This document shows positions 7,590-11,500 of a stretch of 11,500 nucleotides of DNA, piece after piece. The stretch lies in the NCBI GenBank assembly GCA_031263335.1, contig JAISGB010000260.1, forward strand, positions 1 through 11,500, written 5' to 3'. Within the stretch, counting starts at the first letter, position 1, and each line of letters starts with the position of its first letter. The translations under genes were made by a program, and so were the position numbers. The notes beneath the pieces were generated by a model. The model searched no databases, was not told the origin of the DNA, and saw only the letters and a program-made list of their open reading frames with translations. Source of the stretch: Eubacteriales Family XIII. Incertae Sedis bacterium (lineage in GTDB: Bacteria > Bacillota > Clostridia > Peptostreptococcales > Anaerovoracaceae).

Positions 7590-9131
7590 TCAGGACGCCG
7601 GCGTCGCGTTTGCCGCGTGTTTTACGTACGGGGCGATCTCAGTCTCCGTGAGATCCCCATAACAGACGAGCAGACGAAGCGCGTCCCGCACATAGTTCGA
7701 CAGATGATCCGCATATAAGTCCTCGAATTCCTCGTCGTCTTCGCGGTCGGGCGTCCCATACGGGTTCCTGAGTCCGCGAAGCCGCCCGAGGTATTCCGTC
7801 CGCAACGCGTCGTACGCGGGCAACGATTTCTCATCGCGGATCGCGGCGGCGGCCATGATGTGTACGATATTGTCCTTCACCCTTTGGACGCATTCGTATT
7901 CGTAATACGGGCACCGCTCATGCGCGCGGCGCGTGACGGCGACGAGCGCGGCGTCCGTCTTGCTTGTCGGTTTTGGGCTTCCGCCCGTCTCCTTGGCCCG
8001 GTTCGTGAGGGGCATGAGCCGCGCGCAGCCGAGCATACGGTCGATGTCGGCGTCCGTCATGCCCATATAAAGCCCGAACAGGATCAGCTTCTCGCGCAGA
8101 CCGCGCAACGCGCAGTCCCTGTCGCCGCTTCGAAGCGGATAGAGCAGCCGGCGCACCGACTTGGGCAGTTCTCCGGCGATGTACATGTCGTTTACCGACG
8201 AGTGGCCCACATGCAAAAGGATGAAGCGCGTCAGGTCGCGCCCGGGCAATACCGTCTTGTCCGTCGCGTCAAAATGCGACGCATGCTTTTCAAGCCATGT
8301 GTCGAATCCGGCGTCCGTATCGATCGCTTTCAAGCGCTCCGAGAGAAGCGCGGTTTCCGGCGGTATCCTGTTTCGAGGCAACGGGATCGAACCGATCCTG
8401 TGTCTCTCGATTGCGGCGCGGTACAGGCGCACGACCTCCTCCTCCCCGGCGTGTTCCCATAAAACGCGCTTGCAGACGGCGTCCCACGGGTTCCCGGCGT
8501 TCAGCCCCATATACCCGTTTTTCAGAAGAAAATCGTTTAAATCCGTCTCGTCCATTCCGAGCGCCATGCCCAGGTCCTTCATTCGATCCTTGCCGTGGGG
8601 GCGCGCCGTCCCGTTGAGCCATTTGCCCACGGCGGGATGGGAGATCAGGCAACGCGCCGCGAGGGCGTTTGCGGAAAGCCCCCGCGCGTCCATACGTGTG
8701 CGGACATCCGTCGCGAAATCATAGGCGTCATGGAATGCCGCGTCCGACAGGCAATCTCGGATACGGTCAATGTCCTCCTTGAGCAACCTGAGTCTTTCCA
8801 ACAGTTCGAGGACGGGTTCCATCTTCTCAAGGATGGCCGCGATAAGGGCGTCTTCCATGCGACGGTAGTCGTCGCGAATGTCCAGACGGAAGATCGGCTT
8901 GTCTTTGACCTTGTCGGCATAATGCGCGCGTATATGGCGCTCGTGGCAGGACTCCATCACGGCGACGGCGTCGGCCCATGTGAGTATATCGGCGGAAATC
9001 GGCATATTCGCGTAGGGGCGCGTCCCCGCCGATTTGACCGCAAGGCGCGGATGCGTCAGATAGATCTGTTCCGCTGTCGGGCTTCTGTCCATATTGCCCG
9101 AACAGACAAACAGCAGTCGTGTTTTCGCCAT
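7590..9131 (-). CDS. Small tyrosine-phosphatase-like domain fused to XRE-type HTH and helical tail
   Basis: A 513-residue soluble protein. Residues 4-107 resemble the small low-molecular-weight PTP-like family (COG4551 type, recalled, not searched). The P-loop CSGNMDRSPT (10-19) keeps the Cx5R catalytic signature with C10 and R16. SAGTRPYANMPIS (34-46) and the LDIRDDY segment (83-89), where a general-acid Asp would lie, also fit. About 138-205 reads as a helix-turn-helix of XRE type, with SANALAARCLISHPAVGKWL (153-172) as helices 2-3. The remaining 300 residues are helical and include a compact unit, YPL...REKLILFGLYMGMTDADIDRML (331-367), resembling helical units I recall in clostridial HTH proteins near kinases; I cannot name it. 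GGGAGG eight bases before the ATG at 9131 supports this start; an ATG at 9152 sharing one base with the upstream stop is an alternative. It may dephosphorylate kinase targets or regulate transcription; both are inference. Confidence 0.85.
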   Translation of the reverse strand: MAKTRLLFVCSGNMDRSPTAEQIYLTHPRLAVKSAGTRPYANMPISADILTWADAVAVMESCHERHIRAHYADKVKDKPIFRLDIRDDYRRMEDALIAAILEKMEPVLELLERLRLLKEDIDRIRDCLSDAAFHDAYDFATDVRTRMDARGLSANALAARCLISHPAVGKWLNGTARPHGKDRMKDLGMALGMDETDLNDFLLKNGYMGLNAGNPWDAVCKRVLWEHAGEEEVVRLYRAAIERHRIGSIPLPRNRIPPETALLSERLKAIDTDAGFDTWLEKHASHFDATDKTVLPGRDLTRFILLHVGHSSVNDMYIAGELPKSVRRLLYPLRSGDRDCALRGLREKLILFGLYMGMTDADIDRMLGCARLMPLTNRAKETGGSPKPTSKTDAALVAVTRRAHERCPYYEYECVQRVKDNIVHIMAAAAIRDEKSLPAYDALRTEYLGRLRGLRNPYGTPDREDDEEFEDLYADHLSNYVRDALRLLVCYGDLTETEIAPYVKHAANATPAS

Positions 9132-9139
9132 ACGCGCCG

Positions 9140-9145
9140 CCTCCC
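9140..9145 (-). promoter_or_regulatory. Ribosome binding site choosing the phosphatase-HTH start
   Basis: GGGAGG on the - strand, eight bases before the ATG at 9131. The other start, ATG at 9152, overlaps the upstream TGA by one base but has no Shine-Dalgarno sequence. The spacing therefore favours 9131. Confidence 0.65.
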
Positions 9146-9151
9146 GCCCCA

Positions 9152-11008
9152 TCAGTACGCAAACGGGTTTCTGCCCATCTGCGCGAAGGCCAACCAAGCT
9201 GTGGCGCCCACATGGACGCGCTTGCCGTAATTCCAAGGGATGTCCGTCCCGCTGACCGTGAACCCGGTGGTGACGCCGTCCCTGTCGGCGGCGGTGATGC
9301 TGCCGTCGGGCAGGCTGTTTGCGTTCAGCGCGTCCAGAATTTCACGATACTTCGCCTCGTTCCCGGCATACAGATACGCCAGCGCGACCTGCGCCGTACC
9401 TTCGAACCAGACGCCGTCCTTGTCCGTGTTGAAATCGTAGCCTTCGCCCACCGCCATGTTCTCTTCGACGAAGCGGAGCGCCTTGTCGCCGTCCTTGAAT
9501 GCATCGCCCAAGGCCAGAAGCGTCCATGTCTGGCAGTCGAGCGGGATGACCTCCTTGTTGGCGGTCACGCCGTCGTCCGCGGTCCCTGTGTAAAAGCACC
9601 CCTGTTCCTCATCGTACATGGAGAGGACGAACGCCTTCGCGCTTGCCGAAGCGTCGGCGTATTCCCGCTTCCCCGTGAGTTCGTGCAATCGGCCGAAGGC
9701 CGCGATCAGATCGGTGTTGTGCTCGACCGAAAGGTAGCTTGCCTTGGCTTCACTGCCTTCCCAACCTTCGTATCCGCCGGCAAAGCCGTCATGCGCGCCT
9801 CGCAGGGTCAGCACGAAATCCGCGATCCGCGCAGCGGCGTCCAAATAGTCCTCGCGTTCGGGCGCGTTGGAATAGACTTCGCATAGGGCGAGTATGCTCC
9901 ACGCCAAGTTGCCCGTCGATCCGGCGGAAGCGGCGTACGCGTCTTCGAACCAAGCCCCGGCGGCGGTGTCATAAAATCCGGGCATCCGCGCGAATTCCTC
10001 TCCCCGCGCGGAAAACCAACCGGGAAAGCTCTTCGGATTTCCGCTCATGTAGGCGTTGCGCAGTCTGCCGTCCGTATAGTATCGGTCGTGTTCCGACGCG
10101 TAGACGATGGCGTCCGCGATCCGGCGGGCGTCCTCATGCTTGCCGGCGTAGGAGAGCGCCATGGCCGCCGCGCACTGATCGTAGAGATAGGCGAAGTTGT
10201 TGATCACGGCGTCGTCGCTGCCCGGCTTCACGGATGCGTAGCTTTGCAAGAACAGGGGCGTGATGTTATCTTCGGCAAACTCATAACGGATCTCGTCCAC
10301 ATAAAACCGCACCGCCTGTACGTCGGGATTGTTCGAATCGTTCGTCACCCAACCGAACCCACAGCCGATGCGGGTCAAATCCAATCCGTCCAAGGGTATC
10401 TCAAAACGCTCCCACGTTTTGGAGAGCGTGACATATCCGAGCGTTATCTCGCCGGTGTCCGCGTATGGGGCAACGCCGCTCTCGCCGACGCCCAAGCCGC
10501 CCATAAAGAACTCGACGCGCTCGTCGCCGGTTTCGCCCTTGGCGTAAAAGGTCAGGGCGGCGGCGCCGGTCAGATCGAGTCCCGCATCGTGTTCACCGAA
10601 GTCCGACAGCGGCTCGGTCCGGCCTTCGGGCAGAATGCCGTTGAGGAACATATATCCGCCCCATCCATGCTTCGACAGGTCGATCTCGCAGACGATACCC
10701 GAGATGCCGTCATATCCTTCGGCGTCTTCACCCATCGCAGGGATGTCGTCATAATCGTCGCCCATCCAAGCTTTCTGTGTATAGTGGTTTGCGCCGTCCG
10801 CGAAATCCTTGTAGACGTACAGCGTATCGTCATATTCTTTCAGCCTGCCTTCCATATAGTCCGCGGCGGCGGAGGAAGTCGTAGGATCGGGTTTGGGCGC
10901 CGGCGTCTCGGGCGCCTCGGAAGAAGCGTCGACCGGCGTTTCGGGAACCGCCGCGCATCCGGACAGGCACAATATGAGGGATAGCAACAAAGCGAACAAT
11001 CTTTTCAT
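9152..11008 (-). CDS. Secreted lipoprotein with beta-rich module and alpha/alpha-barrel-like domain
   Basis: A 618-residue exported protein. The signal peptide (MKRLFALLLSLILCLSGC) ends in lipobox LSGC, so C18 should be lipidated and the protein anchored outside the membrane. A Pro/Ser/Thr/Ala-rich linker follows (about 19-48). Residues about 55-245 look like a beta-sandwich of carbohydrate-binding type. Residues about 255-618 have repeated helical pairs with aromatic and acidic clusters such as EHNTDL (429-434) and WFEGTAQVALAYL (534-546), as in six-hairpin glycosidase-like folds. A role in glycan binding or cleavage is plausible, but I recognise no named GH family and no proven catalytic pair. 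ATG at 11008 has GGAGGAG six bases upstream. It is the first gene of the operon and only 20 bp from the phosphatase-HTH gene, so it may be the module's envelope-side component or simply share its promoter. Confidence 0.85.
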   Translation of the reverse strand: MKRLFALLLSLILCLSGCAAVPETPVDASSEAPETPAPKPDPTTSSAAADYMEGRLKEYDDTLYVYKDFADGANHYTQKAWMGDDYDDIPAMGEDAEGYDGISGIVCEIDLSKHGWGGYMFLNGILPEGRTEPLSDFGEHDAGLDLTGAAALTFYAKGETGDERVEFFMGGLGVGESGVAPYADTGEITLGYVTLSKTWERFEIPLDGLDLTRIGCGFGWVTNDSNNPDVQAVRFYVDEIRYEFAEDNITPLFLQSYASVKPGSDDAVINNFAYLYDQCAAAMALSYAGKHEDARRIADAIVYASEHDRYYTDGRLRNAYMSGNPKSFPGWFSARGEEFARMPGFYDTAAGAWFEDAYAASAGSTGNLAWSILALCEVYSNAPEREDYLDAAARIADFVLTLRGAHDGFAGGYEGWEGSEAKASYLSVEHNTDLIAAFGRLHELTGKREYADASASAKAFVLSMYDEEQGCFYTGTADDGVTANKEVIPLDCQTWTLLALGDAFKDGDKALRFVEENMAVGEGYDFNTDKDGVWFEGTAQVALAYLYAGNEAKYREILDALNANSLPDGSITAADRDGVTTGFTVSGTDIPWNYGKRVHVGATAWLAFAQMGRNPFAY

Positions 11009-11044
11009 TTTCGACTCCTCCGATCCGAACCGCGTCCCCGGATT

Positions 11045-11075
11045 TAAGCACGGGGTTCGACTCCCCTATGGCTTA
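11045..11075 (-). promoter_or_regulatory. Hairpin in the operon's 5' leader
   Basis: On the - strand TAAGC pairs with GCTTA as an outer stem, and GGGG with CCCC as an inner stem around a seven-base loop; a small internal loop separates them. It lies between the predicted transcription start (about 11130) and the lipoprotein's ribosome binding site. No U tract follows, so it is not a simple terminator. On the + strand the loop reads like a tRNA T-arm (GGGGTTCGACTCCCC). No acceptor partner is found upstream, so it is not a tRNA. Confidence 0.45.
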
Positions 11076-11094
11076 TGTACAGCGTAGCATGGCG

Positions 11095-11106
11095 ACCCGA
11101 TCGGGT
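11095..11106. promoter_or_regulatory. 12-bp perfect palindrome, possible operator
   Basis: ACCCGATCGGGT is self-complementary and lies about 25-35 bases downstream of the predicted operon transcription start. That position would suit a repressor site, and the operon itself encodes an HTH protein. The binding partner is pure inference; a single short palindrome in GC-rich DNA can also arise by chance. Confidence 0.35.
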
Positions 11107-11136
11107 TTTCGCGTAAAGTTACAAGTACATGGAATC

Positions 11137-11145
11137 AGTATAACA
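11137..11145 (-). promoter_or_regulatory. Extended -10 promoter for the lipoprotein-kinase operon
   Basis: The - strand reads TGTTATACT: a good -10 hexamer (TATACT) preceded by the TGn extension that can replace a -35 box. No recognisable -35 hexamer lies 16-18 bases further upstream. Transcription from about 11130 would give a leader of about 120 nt carrying the palindrome and the hairpin. Confidence 0.5.
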
Positions 11146-11224
11146 CAAGGACGGCGCCCCCGGTTCCACGATCGTTTTGCGGCATGTTCGGAAGGTCCGA
11201 ACGGCGGACCGAATTCCGTCCGGG

Positions 11225-11253
11225 TTGATTGCCGCGCGCGGGCGTGTTACAAT
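11225..11253 (+). promoter_or_regulatory. Vegetative-type promoter for the + strand gene at 11320
   Basis: TTGATT (11225-11230), a 17-base spacer and TACAAT (11248-11253) form a good promoter. The start should lie near 11260, about 60 nt before the ATG at 11320. It lies about 80 bp from the opposing operon promoter, and the two transcripts diverge. Confidence 0.65.
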
Positions 11254-11319
11254 TTCTTCGGACTTGTAGTTGAGATCGGTATTGCTCCGACAATCGTTAC
11301 CAAGATCGGGAAAGCGGAA

Positions 11320-11500
11320 ATGGCAAAGAAAAAACGAAAAAAGGGTGCGACCGCGGTCGAGGCGTCGCAACGTTCCAAGGCGGCGCCGAGGAAACGCAGA
11401 TCGGAGATCGACCACAAGGAGGCGGCGCGCATCAAAAAAGAAGAGGCGCGCGTCAAAAAAGAGAGTTATCTGTTCAGCATGAGCCACGCGATCATGCCGG
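11320..11500 (+). CDS. Lys/Arg-rich N terminus of an unrecognised protein (partial)
   Basis: An ATG at 11320 opens a frame that stays open to the window edge (60 codons). About the first 50 residues are extremely basic (MAKKKRKKGATAVEA, then KAAPRKRR and RIKKEEARVKKE). From YLFSMSHAIMP onward it becomes more hydrophobic, which could be the approach to a membrane segment or a folded domain. A good promoter lies 67-95 bases upstream. The ribosome binding site is weak (GGGAAAG, about 5 bases from the ATG). A basic tail before a hydrophobic stretch fits a cytosolic tail of a membrane protein or a nucleic-acid-binding extension, but I cannot name the family. Confidence 0.6.
   Translation, partial: MAKKKRKKGATAVEASQRSKAAPRKRRSEIDHKEAARIKKEEARVKKESYLFSMSHAIMP

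Larger units (their letters stand above)
11009..11319. other. Divergent intergenic region between the operon and a + strand gene
   Basis: This 311-bp region holds promoters facing both ways, a 12-bp palindrome and a hairpin, each listed separately. GGAGGAG at 11015-11021 (- strand) is the lipoprotein's ribosome binding site. I see no tRNA, terminator with a U tract, or small ORF with a good ribosome binding site. The ORF on the - strand across 11119-11487 is antisense to the + strand gene and looks spurious. Confidence 0.7.

Noticed and set aside
10088..10984. 298-codon open frame on the + strand
   Set aside because: It is antisense to the lipoprotein gene, whose signal peptide, lipobox and ribosome binding site are clear.
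11119..11487. 122-codon open frame on the - strand
   Set aside because: It covers the promoter region and the antisense of the Lys-rich + strand gene, and would read toward the operon promoter; nothing supports it.

Overview
The window is about 57% GC by eye. It has strong AGGAG-type ribosome binding sites, consensus-like vegetative (sigma-70/sigma-A) promoters, a short lipoprotein signal and long multidomain Ser/Thr kinases with WD40-like repeats. I infer an anaerobic Bacillota (Clostridia-like) genome, probably gut- or rumen-associated. No rRNA, tRNA or marker gene confirms this.

Left part (1-2864): the last 40 codons of an unrecognised gene run into a DHA2-type MFS drug exporter on the + strand. 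A YqhD/BDH-type iron-dependent alcohol dehydrogenase lies on the - strand and converges with the exporter, with only 10 bp between their stop codons. The dehydrogenase has its own near-consensus promoter and a strong ribosome binding site.

Central part (11008 down to 2865, - strand): four tightly packed genes look like one operon. In transcription order they are: (1) a secreted lipoprotein with an N-terminal beta-rich module and a C-terminal alpha/alpha-barrel-like module; (2) a fusion of a small low-molecular-weight tyrosine-phosphatase-like domain with an XRE-type helix-turn-helix and a long helical tail; (3) an FHA domain fused to a kinase fold whose catalytic HRD Asp is Asn; (4) a Ser/Thr kinase with intact HRD and DFG, followed by TPRs, a very acidic linker and two blocks of WD40-like repeats. 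The gaps are 20 bp, 76 bp and a 4-bp ATGA overlap. A phosphatase/DNA-binding protein, a phosphothreonine reader with a probably inactive kinase domain, and an apparently active kinase on a propeller scaffold suggest a compact phospho-signalling module. Its input, output and role cannot be read from the sequence. It is the best candidate here for an undescribed system.

Right part (11009-11500): a 311-bp divergent intergenic region holds an extended -10 promoter for the operon, a 12-bp palindrome and a T-arm-like hairpin in its leader. It also holds a TTGATT-17-TACAAT promoter for a + strand gene with a very Lys/Arg-rich N terminus, which runs off the window.
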